NCBI GenBank assembly: GCA_030142905.1
Contig: JASJOG010000027.1
Coordinates: forward strand, 1,426,001-1,490,000
DNA length: 64,000 nt
Source of the DNA: Heliopora coerulea
Taxonomy: Eukaryota > Cnidaria > Anthozoa > Scleralcyonacea > Helioporidae
Direction of reading: 5' to 3'
Shown: positions 41,907-53,579 of the stretch, piece after piece
Numbering within the stretch: position 1 is the stretch's first letter
How the letters are laid out: every line of letters starts with the position of its first letter
Program-made: the position numbers and the translations under genes
Notes under the pieces: generated by a model
Told to the model about the DNA's origin: nothing
Seen by the model: only the letters and a program-made list of their open reading frames with translations
Database searches by the model: none

Positions 41907-43779
41907 AAGTAAAAATGAAACTGAAGTGAAAGGCTTGTTTTCCCCAGACTTTTTCCTCGCTGAGAGAGAGCGCGAAAATCCAACTGAAGCTGAAAACATT
42001 TCACCTTCCAACTGCTTCTATCTCATACGCGCCTTAACTTGAGTTGGCAAATGTTGGTAGGAACAGTTTCAATTGTTGTTCGAGATTCATGCAAGACACA
42101 AATCCTATTACGCTTATGTATGATATGAGCATAGACGTCCGGGATGGAGGGGGCATGGGGGGCAACTGCTCCCCCCCAAATTTGGAGAGGACCAGATTCG
42201 GGCAAATAGCTCAGGTAGAATTGGGAAAAATAAATTTCTAAGCGTAATTAAAGCAGAAAAATTTTCAAAAATCGATAACGATGAACGAGAGTTTGGATAT
42301 TAGCGTGCATTCAGGTTGCCATATATATACCGTGTGCAGTATGTAATTCTTATTCCTAGGTTTTTTCTAACTAAACATTCGAGCAGAGCGATTCGGGCAG
42401 ATCTTCTCCGTCCCTCCAAAATGATTAGAGCCCGTACGCCTATGGATAGGACAAGCGTATGATATGAAGCTAAAATCTTAAGCTGAATGTAGATACTTTC
42501 AATCCTTAATTCTAGTTTTTAAATGTATAAATAATCAAAGAACTGTTTATATTAAACAATTTTTAACTTGAAAATAGTCAATTATAATTTTCGTGGGACT
42601 TGCACTAAATTAGTGCATCCTCGTTTTAATCTGGAATTGTTTCAAAAAACTTTTTATATATAACCAGTAGATTCTGCTATAATTTGCCTACCATTTGCCT
42701 TCTTATACGGTCAAACCCATTGATCGCATTTACACGGAAAATGTCCAACCTTCCTAGGCGAGATCTTGGGTAGCAAATAGAAAGATCTCGTCAACCAGGG
42801 CTAGCCCTCCTCTGATACAATTAGAAAGGATTTGACCGAAAAAGGCGGTGAAACCCCTCACGCAGTGAAACCCCGCCATACGACCACTTCGTTATTACGG
42901 TCACTTTTTTTTGTCCCGGTGAAATGCCCATACATTTTCTTTTAAAAATACCCCGTTAATGCTGCTCACGGCCACATTGTAAAATCCCAACGTATATATT
43001 CTTTATAAATTCACCTCGTTAATACAGTCACTCAAACCAAATGTGCGTTCCAAATGGCAGATTAGTGACAAACGAAACTTAACCTTAAGAAACAATAACA
43101 ATTTTCTTTTTTAATTGAAATTGTCTGCTTCATATCTCGTCATTGACTTTCAGAACAGCCATTTCCTTTACAAAGTCAACAATATAATACGACGCCTATT
43201 AAATGACAAAGGAAGATAAAACTTGATAAACAATGATATCCGTTATATAGCGAAATAATTAAGTCATTTCACTTGAACAGAACAAAATCCTTGAACAGAA
43301 AAAAAATTTTTTCCAAAATCCTGTTGAAATTTAATTTATTACTGAAGGCGACATGTGAAATTGGAGAATTTGGGGCCTTTGTTTTGAAAAGGACAGTATG
43401 TATAGCAGATTGTTCCCGTTTATAAGATTTAGTTGTTTATCTTACTGTGTAGTTCCGTTTCAATTAAATTATATCTGCATTCTGGATACTTAAGGACAGT
43501 TGTTTAGAAGTGCAGTTGAATTTGAATTTAATAAATTTTGCCGCAATAAAAAATAGAAAATAGAAACGTATTGTAAAAACAATAATATAAAGAAAAATAA
43601 CATAAAGAAAAATAACATGGCAGGGAAAAAAAACAGAACTTACGTCCCACTTGACATTTTTCCCCCAGCATAGAAAATACAATAACATATATAAGTCTAT
43701 ATATAATTACATAATGGAATGAAATAGAGTATTATGATGTTTAATTAAATAAATTATATGAACAAGTTAAAATTATGGG
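41907..43779. other. 3' flank of receptor 1, duplicated
   Basis: This is almost identical to 51707-53579 at a constant offset of 9800 bases. It probably includes the 3' UTR. No other gene is seen. Confidence 0.75.
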
Positions 43780-45010
43780 GGCTTGTGGTTAAGCACTTTA
43801 GATCTATAATACTGGATGATGGCTTTTCTAAATCAACATAAAGAGTTCAACGTTTTAATATTGCTTGGCAGCTTGTTCCAAAGTTTGACAGTTCTGGGGA
43901 GGTACGAGTACTTGAAGTTGTTTTGCTTGTGGGTCCAGATATCACGATAGTTGTTTGAGTCAGAGTTACGTGTATTGTACTGCGAGTTTGCAGGAACGAA
44001 AAACTTGCTGAAATCAATGTCCAGAAAACCAAATCTGTACTTGTAAAGAAGCAGTAGGTCAGATATTTCACGTCTGAATTCAAACCGTAGTAAATTCAGT
44101 GTGGATAGTCTTTCAGAATACGAGAAGGCTTTCGGAGGGGGTGGTCAAGTATGAATTTGGTAGCTCTTCGCTGTACGTTCTCAATGCACCGCTAATGTTT
44201 AGCTGTATGCGGGGACCAAACATTGAAAGCGTATTCCAAGCAAGGACGGACTAAAGATAAATAAAGGAGTTTTCTGGTATTGGTATCGGTAATGTTTCTA
44301 CCACATATGCGCTTTATCAAGCCCAGTTTTTGGTTAGCTTTAGATGAGATTTCCTCAATGTGGCGAAACCACCGAATAACGTTTGAGACAGTTATTCCCA
44401 GGTCTTTAATCAAAGGCAAGCATTCTAGATGTTGGCCATCAAACTGGTGAGAGTACGTATCACTACGTCGAGTGGTTTTTGTTGAAATACGTAGGGTTTT
44501 GCATTTAGAAGGGTTGAAGGTCATATCCCAGTCACAGCTTCAAAGATGTAGGCCGTTAAGGTTGGTTTGTAGTTGGAGACAGGAACTTGCATAGTCAATT
44601 GTACAATATAGCTTGGAATCATCTGCGAATAGTGCCAACATAGAACCTTCGGAGGTACAGTCTGGCATGTCGTTAATATATGCCAGAAAGAGCAGGGGAC
44701 CAAGTATAGAGCCCAGAGGTACACCTGACGTAACCGGCAGCCAGTCAGAAGAGATTCCATCGAGAACGACTCGTTGAGATCTATCAGTCAAATAATTATT
44801 AAACCATTGCAAAAGCGTGCCAGAAATGTCGTATCTCTAGAGTTTGGTGATGAGGGGTCGATGGGGAACACGATCAAATGCCTTAGTTAGATCAAGATAG
44901 ATAGAGTCCAGTTCCTTTCCACTTGCCAATGAGCCCAGCATTTCATGATATAGTTGTAATATAACTGTCATGGCGTCACTTGAAAGGGACCAGCCATGAA
45001 ATTTGGCCCC
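43780..45010 (-). mobile_element. LINE ORF2 fragment, duplicated copy A
   Basis: Minus-strand frames encode the reverse transcriptase motifs LTKAFDRVPHRPL, SGVPLGSILGPLLFLAYIND and FADDSKLYC, then PSKCKTLRIS and a C-terminal RPCLEYAFNVWSP and LWNKLPSNIKTL. Frameshifts and stops are present. The same fragment occurs at 53580-54530, so it was there before the local duplication. Confidence 0.8.
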
Positions 45011-45120
45011 ATCCCGTCAATATGGCCAGATACTTATGGCCCGTTGGTGGCCGTATATTAACGGGGTTCCACTATACTTTGAAGATTATCGGACAACGTT
45101 GTACTGCTTCCTATGACTAA

Positions 45121-46359
45121 CCTTTTGCCTGTCCCGTGCATCACATATGACACATACGGAGTTGCTTTCGCACGCTTGTGCATCACATGTGATCCACGCT
45201 ACATGCTAATTTCAACACAGTCTGTTTCGCTTGAACGTCTTTTTTACAACGAATCTCGGCACTGAGCGTGTGAAACAGGCCCTGATTTTATGCATGTGCA
45301 ATTCAAATGTGATACACTACTCCAGGGGGTTCTCAAAATCTACAATTTTGTAGAGTCTGTCACCAGGAGGAGCGGTTTCATTGTTTGAAACATGCCAGTT
45401 TTTCAGCAATAAGGAAAACTTATTGTAAGAAATACCTATTTTGTGGAACAACGGATGATAAAATAAGCTGTCTTCCTTCCAGTAATCTTCCATATGGGGA
45501 TACTTTATCAAACCTGTTGTTAGAGCAACACCCAAAAACAGTTTCATTTCCTCCCGAGTTACATCAACCCATTTTCGCATTCTTGATGTTCGGCGACGTT
45601 GATGAGCAGCAATATATTGCTAAGCATACCTATTTGTTTCAACCATCATGAGATCAATAATTTCGTCATCGAAGAATTGTTCGAATACCATTGCAGGAGT
45701 CACAGAGCCGTTCTGTACCCAGTTCCTTTTCTTTAGCCCATGGTTGCCAGAAAACACAAACTTATTCCTTGCCACCAAGTTTGAGTCCCATGATGAAGAA
45801 GAAGACCCTGCTTGAGCTGCGGGTTGGGGAGTTGTTGGTGAAGTGGATGCTTGCATTGAAATTGTTGAGTCATCAACTGAATCCATATCCGACGATTCCC
45901 AACCTGAAGATGATTCTTCCTCATAGGGATCAAAGTCAACATCCTCTTCACTATCCACAGCTTCTGATGAAGATGATGAATTATCATTGTCGCTTTCTCG
46001 ATTCGTTGTTGCAGTGGAAATTCTATTACCATAATACCTAGAAGTGTCCATTTTACTTACTGTATTTACGCCTAAACTCTGTCAATAACACGAGATAGCA
46101 GTAAACTGAAGCTGTTCCTGTTCAAATTTAGCCTTATGTCGTGTGTATCATATGTGATACACAGAGCGTGCTGTTTAAAAACTTTACAAAAACTGCTCTG
46201 TGCATGACATGATGCACAACATTTTATCGTCTGTCTACGGTCTGGGGAAGCCGTAACGGATGACTGCAAAAGAATTTCTAAGTTAGCGCAAACAGTTCTT
46301 ACTTATTCCCAATGGACGTCTGAGCGATAACTTCAAAAAAAGGCTAGACAGGCAAAGGG
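45121..46359 (-). mobile_element. internally deleted piggyBac element
   Basis: The ends CCTTTTGCCTGTC and the inverse of CCCTTTGCCTGTC are flanked by CTAA at 45117-45120 and 46360-46363. The paralogous copy at 54626-54629 has one CTAA and no insert. TTAA is the usual piggyBac target, so CTAA is a variant. The interior keeps only the N-terminal third of the transposase. Confidence 0.9.
45320..46051 (-). pseudogene. piggyBac transposase, N-terminal part
   Basis: The frame begins with an acidic Ser-rich N terminus (SEEDVDFDPYEEE), passes an in-frame TAG after VETNRYA, and continues with WVDVTREEMKLFLGVAL, MEDYWKEDSLFYHPLF and NKFSLLLKNWHVSN, a characteristic piggyBac transposase block. It stops after DRLYKIVDFENPLE. 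The DDD catalytic core is largely lost to the internal deletion. Confidence 0.85.
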
Positions 46360-46685
46360 CTAACAAAATTTATCCGAATTCGAATGACTTCACTCGCACA
46401 GATTATTTGGAAGTGGAAAATTTCAGCTTTTAGAACGCGTAATTTTAGACGGAATGGCACTTAAACGCTGACAGAGTTATACCGATTGGAATTTTAAACA
46501 GAACCTATTCACTTTAAGTGTTATTGTTTGTTCCTGTTGTTTCTTGCTAGCAGTATCTAGCTGTAATTTCTAAGACAAATAAATCCTCTTCATAACTCGT
46601 CGAAACAATATCAATATAAACCGTTCGGAAGTCGGAACCAAACAGCACTTACTGTTGGATAAGTTTATGTAAAGTTAGTTATTAA

Positions 46686-46831
46686 TTTAAACACAGTTTT
46701 TAAATACGTAGATACCATGGTGAATGGTAATTTAAGATAAAGTAGGAGAAGATGAAGAGTAATATACGCTTAAAGAGGTATACACAGTTACCAAAGACTG
46801 TTGGATAGTTTAGTTCTTAAAAGAACTGTTT
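46686..46831 (+). repeat. Penelope-like element inverted repeat, left arm
   Basis: About 145 bases are matched in inverted orientation at 48338-48483 with very few differences. Reverse transcriptase coding begins at its inner edge. Confidence 0.9.
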
Positions 46832-46886
46832 TTTTAGTTTTGTCAAAGAACTACGTGAAATAACTATTGACACGAAGAATCTGGTC

Positions 46887-48149
46887 ATGTGTTCATTTGA
46901 CATAGTAAGCTTATTTACAAATATTCCTCTGGATGAAACTATAAGTATTTGTGCCAATACTTTATACCACACAGATATTACACCACCAGAAATTTCCGAG
47001 GGCGCTTTCTGTGAACTTATGATTGCCGCCACAAAGGGGGTAGAATTTAGCTTTGGTGATACTATGTTCAAACAGATCGATGGAGTGGCAATGGGGTCAC
47101 CACTAGGCCCTGTTCTAGCAAACATCTTTGTCGGATATTACGAGTCTAGACTGTTCCAATCTATATCGCACGAACTTCCGGAGTGCTACAAACGGTATGT
47201 AGATGACACTTTCGCAATATTTAATGGCTACAATGCAACCAATGCCTTTCTAGATACTCTCAACAAAATTCACCCATCATTGAGATTTACTTGTGAGTAT
47301 GAGAAAGATAATAAACTTCCTTTCCTCGATGTACTAGTACACAAAGGGGACACGGCTTTCTTGACTAGTGTTTACAGAAAACCGACTTTCACGGGCCTGT
47401 ACACAAGATTTGATCCTTTCAGTGCTAGAAAGCAGAAACTATCCTTGATTAAGTGTTTAATTGACCGTACTCATAAGATTGCATCTAAGAAATTTCTTCA
47501 AAGTGATCTTGACAAATTGAAATCTATATTTTTATCTAATGGCTACCCAGAAAGTATACTTAATAAGGCTTTTAATCAAAGTGAAACAGACAAACCAATT
47601 GGACCCGCTAAATGTACAGTCTATTTAAAACTTCCATGGATAGGACAAATTTCCAACACTTTTGGTCAATCGATCAAGCTAATTACTGAGCAAACATTTT
47701 TTGTTGCTAGATTCGTTGGCATCTTTTCGACGAAAACCATCTTTCCACCCACTCACAAAGAGTCTCTACCTGCTTCTTCATCTAGCTGTGTTATTTACGA
47801 ATTTAAATGTGAATGTGGATCTCGCTATGTGGGTAGAACTAATCAGAGACTGGGTGATAGGATCAAACAACATGTTCCTAGCATTATTAGAAATAAAACT
47901 CAGCCATCACGTCAACAACCAGGACGACTATGCCGCTCCGGTCAATTAATCAGTTGCGACTCAGCTGTTGGCAAACATCTTTTGTCCAACAAATCTTGCG
48001 CCGAAAACTACTCAGATGATAATTTTAGAATTCTTTACAAATGCCGTTCCGCCTTTCAATTGAAGGTGATGGAAGCCATTTACATAAAACTTAATGATCC
48101 TGATCTGTGTCGGCAAAAGGAATTTGTTTTCCAACTGTCGCTATTTTGA
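46887..48149 (+). CDS. Penelope-like reverse transcriptase with GIY-YIG endonuclease (5'-truncated)
   Basis: The 420-residue frame starts inside the polymerase at SFDIVSLFTNIP and has MGSPLGPVLANIF and YVDDTFAIF, then a linker. A C-terminal GIY-YIG-type endonuclease follows, with YEFKCECGSRYVGRTNQ, RIKQH and a final MEAIYIK helix with the catalytic Glu. Coding appears to extend upstream of the first ATG to the inverted repeat, but the N-terminal region of typical Penelope proteins is absent. No internal stops occur, so the copy is fairly young. Confidence 0.9.
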   Translation: MCSFDIVSLFTNIPLDETISICANTLYHTDITPPEISEGAFCELMIAATKGVEFSFGDTMFKQIDGVAMGSPLGPVLANIFVGYYESRLFQSISHELPECYKRYVDDTFAIFNGYNATNAFLDTLNKIHPSLRFTCEYEKDNKLPFLDVLVHKGDTAFLTSVYRKPTFTGLYTRFDPFSARKQKLSLIKCLIDRTHKIASKKFLQSDLDKLKSIFLSNGYPESILNKAFNQSETDKPIGPAKCTVYLKLPWIGQISNTFGQSIKLITEQTFFVARFVGIFSTKTIFPPTHKESLPASSSSCVIYEFKCECGSRYVGRTNQRLGDRIKQHVPSIIRNKTQPSRQQPGRLCRSGQLISCDSAVGKHLLSNKSCAENYSDDNFRILYKCRSAFQLKVMEAIYIKLNDPDLCRQKEFVFQLSLF

Positions 48150-48246
48150 CCCTCCCACATTCCGTTGGGTTGATGTCATGAGTTTTCGTTAGACTATATA
48201 AGAGGGTGATATGCTTCTTTCTTTCTCTTTAGTTAGCAGACGTATA

Positions 48247-48281
48247 GCACTTGATAAGTGGTCTGCCGAAATGCATCGTGC
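48247..48281 (+). ncRNA. degenerate hammerhead-ribozyme-like motif
   Basis: GCAC and GTGC could form stem I around TTGATAA (in place of CTGATGA), a short stem closed by GG and CC, GAAA, and ATC at the cleavage-site position. Penelope-like elements are known to carry hammerhead motifs. Two core positions differ from consensus, so it is probably inactive or a coincidence. Confidence 0.3.
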
Positions 48282-48337
48282 TTTTTTCTGATTCTTTAGG
48301 CTTATTCCTTACGTAGAATATTACCTCTTTAAGTTTC

Positions 48338-48483
48338 AAACAGTTCTTTTAAGATCTAAACTATCCAACAGTCTTTGGTAACTGTGTATACCTCTTTAAG
48401 CGTATATTACTCTTCATCTTCTCCTACTTTATCTTAAATTACCATTCACCATGGTATCTACGTATTTAAAAACTGTGTTTAAA
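48338..48483 (-). repeat. Penelope-like element inverted repeat, right arm
   Basis: Inverted copy of 46686-46831. Inverted terminal segments are known in Penelope-like elements. Confidence 0.9.
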
Positions 48484-48528
48484 TTTGTTACCACGACAAA
48501 ATCGCTGTTTTATTATTAGTTATTAATA

Positions 48529-48622
48529 CAGTCAAACCTCCCTTTGGTCGGGACCCAAAAACAGTGTCCGCTTACAAGAGGTGTCCGCTTCCGGGAGGTG
48601 TCCGTAAGTAGAGGTTCGACTG
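48529..48622. mobile_element. pogo-like MITE
   Basis: The ends CAGTCAAACCTC and GAGGTTCGACTG are inverted, flanked by TA at 48527-48528 and 48623-48624. The interior repeats GTGTCCGCTT words. It is nested in the 3' part of the Penelope-like insertion. Confidence 0.8.
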
Positions 48623-48930
48623 TAGTAATTGTAAGACCAGGCGTAGTGACAATCTAAAATTGGACTTGGGTTACCGTCACAATCCTTTTTGTTTATAAAT
48701 AGCGTGTTGTATTCAACAGTTCTTTGTTCATGTAATTAGATTATGGTGTAATTTCCTTCGAAAACGCTTGTGACAAAAAAGGCTTTTGGACTTGTCTGAC
48801 AGAGCGAACATCGTGTAATACGAACAAGTTGAGAATTATATGGTTTGAAAAGGATCGATACAGTCCCATCGATTGCGCTCTAAGTAAATCGGGAACCAGA
48901 GCAGAACCATCGAGAGTTCTGCGACACTTA

Positions 48931-50600
48931 CCCTTTGAATCCTAACCAGCTCTATCTAACAACCTATTTATATTGTTAAAGGCGTAAATATATGTCTTCG
49001 GTTGCCGAGCGACAGTTGAAATGACATATATAAACTTCTTTCCCACTCAAAGAGTTAAAAATATTGACTAATCCAAACTAAACTGTAAACAAAGTGATAT
49101 ACGTGACCTCCTTGACCCGCGTGATCGCGTAACTTTAAAAATCCTTTGCAAACAGATATTCACTGGATCGTTGTTGTAGATACACAAGCGACGAAACTTA
49201 TCCCTAGAAACTAATCTCGGTACTGGTCTAGGTCTTGCCATTGGGACAAGAAAACCTCGCGATAAAGTCACAGGTAAGATGCTACACCGTTGTAATATTT
49301 AAGTCGAGATTAACAAATTTTACAAGAAACGCAACAGTTCAACTGATATTGGCTAGAGAAATATCTAGCGCGCGATCAGAACCCAGATCACGAGAAACTG
49401 GTTCATCTGCAAGCATTTAAGTTTAAAATATCCAGTCAAGTTGATAGTTTTAATGACCATGCAATGTTTAAATTTGTCGAAGAAACTTAACTACGGTTAC
49501 GGTTATTGAATATTCGTTCGCTTTCAGACTCCAACTGCGGTTTACTAGAAAAAAGTGTTTAAGAACTATTTCAAACCCTCCTATTGACCGTTTGGCCAGT
49601 CGAGGAAATTCGTTAAACCAACTACGAGAAAACCTAAAATAAAAAATAAATCGTAAACTATATAAGGATACATTATGATGCAGTGTTTGGCTGATCAACG
49701 AGAGTCGTTAACTGGCTGCTCAAATGAAACAGACCAACAAATTATATTCGCGCTTGTGTTCACGTGTACATGACATGTTAAATTCGATATTGCTTTTCGA
49801 CTGTTCGTTGTCGCTTTCACTATACTCTTCCACATAACAATTGGTAGTTTGGCTACCGGTGACACACGATATAGCTAAGAGGTTTTATGACAAAGTTCTA
49901 TTCTCGTTCGAACGAAAGAAATGATTCATTTCTTGTTAATTGTCGCCAGTCGTTCGAATGAAGTTACATAGATTTAAATGTCGCCGATGCTTTAAAAATT
50001 TTTGGAAAATCGATAACGACGCGAATGTACGGCAACCGAGAAACAGGTTAAATAATGGACCATTCACAATTTCACACCTGACAATCGTCGAACACGATTC
50101 TTCATTTTGACGACACCTTGGCATGTTTAATAATCTCTCAAAAGCACAATTCCTGCTTGCTATTGGCTCGCTTTCGTATATGATCGTAGCGCGTAGCTTA
50201 GGCCTTTAGAGACCTCCGAAATCAAATTCAAAGAAATTGGAAATTTGTTCGAACAAAAGTGGGCTCAGGTGCTTAAATGTGCAAAGCGGGTTTAAGTCTC
50301 TCTTTCTGGAAATTATGGTGACTTCGGAGAAATGGTTCAAAAGGTCCAAGATTGTTGGATCTAATAGGTGATATTGCATTTCCTAGGGACTACCAGAGTC
50401 CTTAAACTAGGACCGTTTCTTAACCCAGAACTCATAACAAGCAGGAAATGCCACTTCAGTGACTCAAGATTTTCTAAATTTTCCGGGTGAGCATATTTCC
50501 TGAGCTGGAAGGAGTTAGCCCTCCTTAGTTAAACTATCTTCCACCGTCTAAGGAACATTCCTGTTATTCAAAAGTTTTGAAATCTAAATAAAAAGATTCT
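48931..50600. other. intergenic part of the receptor repeat unit
   Basis: Most of this matches 54916-56164 and, from about 50214, 59884-60267. Short minus-strand frames (49468-49698 and 49936-50124) are conserved only because the DNA was recently duplicated. The last bases carry the leader of receptor 2. Confidence 0.7.
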
Positions 50601-50650
50601 AATTGTGCTGTCAATGTTCCTTTCCAGCCTGCATGGAAGGTAAAGTAGCT

Positions 50651-51706
50651 ATGACCGCTCCGACGAACACTACCATCTTTTTGGTAACTGCATTCAGTTC
50701 ATTACCAGTTGGTAACCCTGACCAACCTCTTAACGCCGTCGCCATCACGGCCACCCTTGCTTGCGTAATGGCGTTCACGCTCTTCGGCAATTCCCTGGTG
50801 CTTATGGCGTTCTACGTTCAGCCACAGCTCCGCAAGGTCATCTACTATCCGATAATCAGTCTAGCTTTGGCGGATCTTTTGTGCGCAGTGACGGCCATGC
50901 CGCTTTACATTGTAAAGAAGAACATCTCGGAGGACACCAACGAACGGTTAGTCTGCGATTTGTACCGCTTTATGTACTTCTTCTTGGAGTATACTTCGAT
51001 CATGAGCTTAATGGTCATCAGTATTGAGCGTTTCCTTGTCATCCACAATCCATTGAAGTATAGGCAGTTTATTTCGGCTAGAGCGATGACCGTAGGATTA
51101 ATGGCGTGTTGGTTTGAAGCCTCCCTAGTTTCATCAGTTCCTTTTTATTGGAGAAGTGACCGAAAGGAGAACTGTACTAACTCTCCGACGAGAGGATGGA
51201 GTTTGATGGTAATCATTGTGAACGTGTCTGTCCCATTTCTGGTCATTCTGTTTTGCCATTGTTACATTTACTACAAGACCCTGAGAAGGTTCAGAAACCA
51301 CAAGAACGTCAGGCAACGACCGAACCACGTTTCCATCATTCAAGCAGAGAATTGGAAAATGGAGCGAAAAGCGACCATCTCTTTCACTGTTGTGATTGGG
51401 GTGTTTGTCATATGTTGGGGACCCTCTACGATGTACTATTTCATACGAAACCTCTGTCCTGAATGTTTCAGCGAAAGTTTTAAATCTTGTAAAGATACAC
51501 TCAGTGCGACAGTAAAAATCTTGACTTTTTCCAACTCCTTTATCAATCCGATCATCTATTTCTGGTTTAACATAGACTTCCGACAAGCTTTTCTGAGAGT
51601 GTTAAAGCGTGAATGGGAAAGCAAGGTCTCAGTGCTTACCAGATCTCGCACGGGCACTGCCAATTCTCTTAATTCAGTATCAGGGAGACTTATAACTCAA
51701 GTGTAG
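50651..51706 (+). CDS. orphan class A GPCR, receptor 2
   Basis: A 351-residue receptor nearly identical to receptor 1 from TM1 to the C terminus, with a few substitutions including Ala to Val in TM5 and Ser to Pro in the third extracellular loop. It has the same ERF, CWGP, NPIIY and terminal ITQV motifs. Its N terminus (PTNTTIFLVTAF...) and upstream DNA differ from receptor 1 and instead match the fragment at 60316. A ctttccag acceptor lies at about 50627. An in-frame ATG at 50633 and the one at 50603 (within the presumed intron) would lengthen the N terminus. I prefer 50651, conserved in all copies. Like receptor 1, it lacks Asp at 3.32. Confidence 0.9.
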   Translation: MTAPTNTTIFLVTAFSSLPVGNPDQPLNAVAITATLACVMAFTLFGNSLVLMAFYVQPQLRKVIYYPIISLALADLLCAVTAMPLYIVKKNISEDTNERLVCDLYRFMYFFLEYTSIMSLMVISIERFLVIHNPLKYRQFISARAMTVGLMACWFEASLVSSVPFYWRSDRKENCTNSPTRGWSLMVIIVNVSVPFLVILFCHCYIYYKTLRRFRNHKNVRQRPNHVSIIQAENWKMERKATISFTVVIGVFVICWGPSTMYYFIRNLCPECFSESFKSCKDTLSATVKILTFSNSFINPIIYFWFNIDFRQAFLRVLKREWESKVSVLTRSRTGTANSLNSVSGRLITQV

Positions 51707-53579
51707 AAGTAAAAATGAAACTGAAGTGAAAGGCTTGTTTTCCCCAGACTTTTTCCTCGCTGAGAGAGAGCGCGAAAATCCAACTGAAGCTGAAAACATT
51801 TCACCTTCGAACTGCTTCTATCTCATACGCGCCTTAACTTGAGTTGGCAAATGTTGGTAGGAACAGTTTCAATTGTTGTTCGAGATTCATGCAAGACACA
51901 AATCCTATTACGCTTATGTATGATATGAGCATAGACGTCCGGGACGGAGGGGGCATGGGGGGCAACTGCTCCCCCCCAAATTTGGAGAGGACCAGATTCG
52001 GGCAATTAGCTCAGGTAGAATTGGGAAAAATAAATTTCTAAGCGTAATTAAAGCAGAAAAATTTTCAAAAATCGATAACGATGAACGAGAGTTTGGATAT
52101 TAGCGTGCATTCAGGTTGCCATATATATACCGTGTGCAGTATGTAATTCTTATTCCTAGGTTTTTTCTAACTAAACATTCGAGCAGAGCGATTCGGGCAG
52201 ATCTTCTCCGTCCCTCCAAAATGATTAGAGCCCGTACGCCTATGGATAGGACCAGCGTATGATATGAAGCTAAAATCTTAAGCTGAATGTAGATACTTTC
52301 AATCCTTAATTCTAGTTTTTAAATGTATAAATAATCAAAGAACTGTTTATATTAAACAATTTTTAACTTGAAAATAGTCAATTATAATCTTCGTGGGACT
52401 TGCACTAAATTAGTGCATCCTCGTTTTAATCTGGAATGGTTTCAAAAAACTTTTTATATATAACCAGTAGATTCTGCTACAATTTGCCTACCATTTGCCT
52501 TCTTACACGGTCAAACCCATTGATCGCATTTACACGGAAAATGTCCAGCCTTCCTAGGCGAGATCTTGGGTAGCAAATAGAAAGATCTCGTCAACCAGGG
52601 CTAGCCCTCCTCTGATACAATTAGAAGGGATTTGACCGAAAAAGGCGGTGAAACCCCTCATGCAGTGAAACCCCGCCATACGACCACTTCGTTATTACGG
52701 CCACTTTTTTTTGTCCCGGTGAAATGCCCATACATTTTCTTTTAAAAATACCCCGTTAATGTTGCTCACGGCCACATTGTAAAATCCCAACGTATATATT
52801 CTTTATAAATTCACCTCGTTAATACAGTCACTCAAACCAAATGTGCGTTCCAAATGGCAGATTAGTGACAAACGAAACTTAACCTTAAGAAACAATAACA
52901 ATTTTCTTTTTTAATTGAAAATGTCTGCTTCATATCTCGTCATTGACTTTCAGAACAGCCATTTCCTTTACAAAGTCAGCAATATAATACGACGCCTATT
53001 AAATGACAAAGGAAGATAAAACTTGATAAACAATGATATCCGTTATATAGCGAAATAATTAAGTCATTTCACTTGAACAGAACAAAATCCTTGAACAGAA
53101 AAAAAATTTTTTCCAAAATCCTGTTGAAATTTAATTTATTACTGAAAGCGACATGTGAAATTGGAGAATTTGGGGCCTTTGTTTTGAAAAGGACAGTATG
53201 TATAGCAGATTGTTCCTGTTTATAAAATTTAGTTGTTTATCTTACTGTGTAGTTCCGTTTCAATTAAATTATATCTGCATTCTGGATACTTAAGGACAGT
53301 TGTTTAGAAGTGCAGTTGAATTTGAATTTAATAAATTTTGCCGCAATAAAAAATAGAAAATAGAAACATATTGTAAAAACAATAATATAAAGAAAAATAA
53401 CATAAAGAAAAATAACATGGCAGGGAAAAAAAACAGAACTTACGTCCCACTTGACATTTTCCCCCCAACATAGAAAGTACAATAACATATATAAGTCTAT
53501 ATATAATTACATAATGGAATGAAATAGAGTATTATGATGTTTAATTAAATAAATTATATGAACAAGTTAAAATTATGGG
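51707..53579. other. 3' flank of receptor 2, duplicated
   Basis: Near-identical counterpart of 41907-43779. No additional gene is seen. Confidence 0.75.

Larger units (their letters stand above)
46652..48924 (+). mobile_element. Penelope-like retroelement insertion
   Basis: The segment is flanked by CACTTA at 46646-46651 and 48925-48930. The paralogous site at 54910-54915 has one CACTTA and no insert. Inside are an open frame for a Penelope-type reverse transcriptase with GIY-YIG endonuclease and a pair of inverted repeats (46686-46831 and 48338-48483). A 94-base pogo-like MITE is nested near the 3' side. Confidence 0.9.

Noticed and set aside
49468..50124. Minus-strand frames duplicated at 55496-56152
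   Set aside because: Conservation reflects recent segmental duplication; no motif supports a protein.
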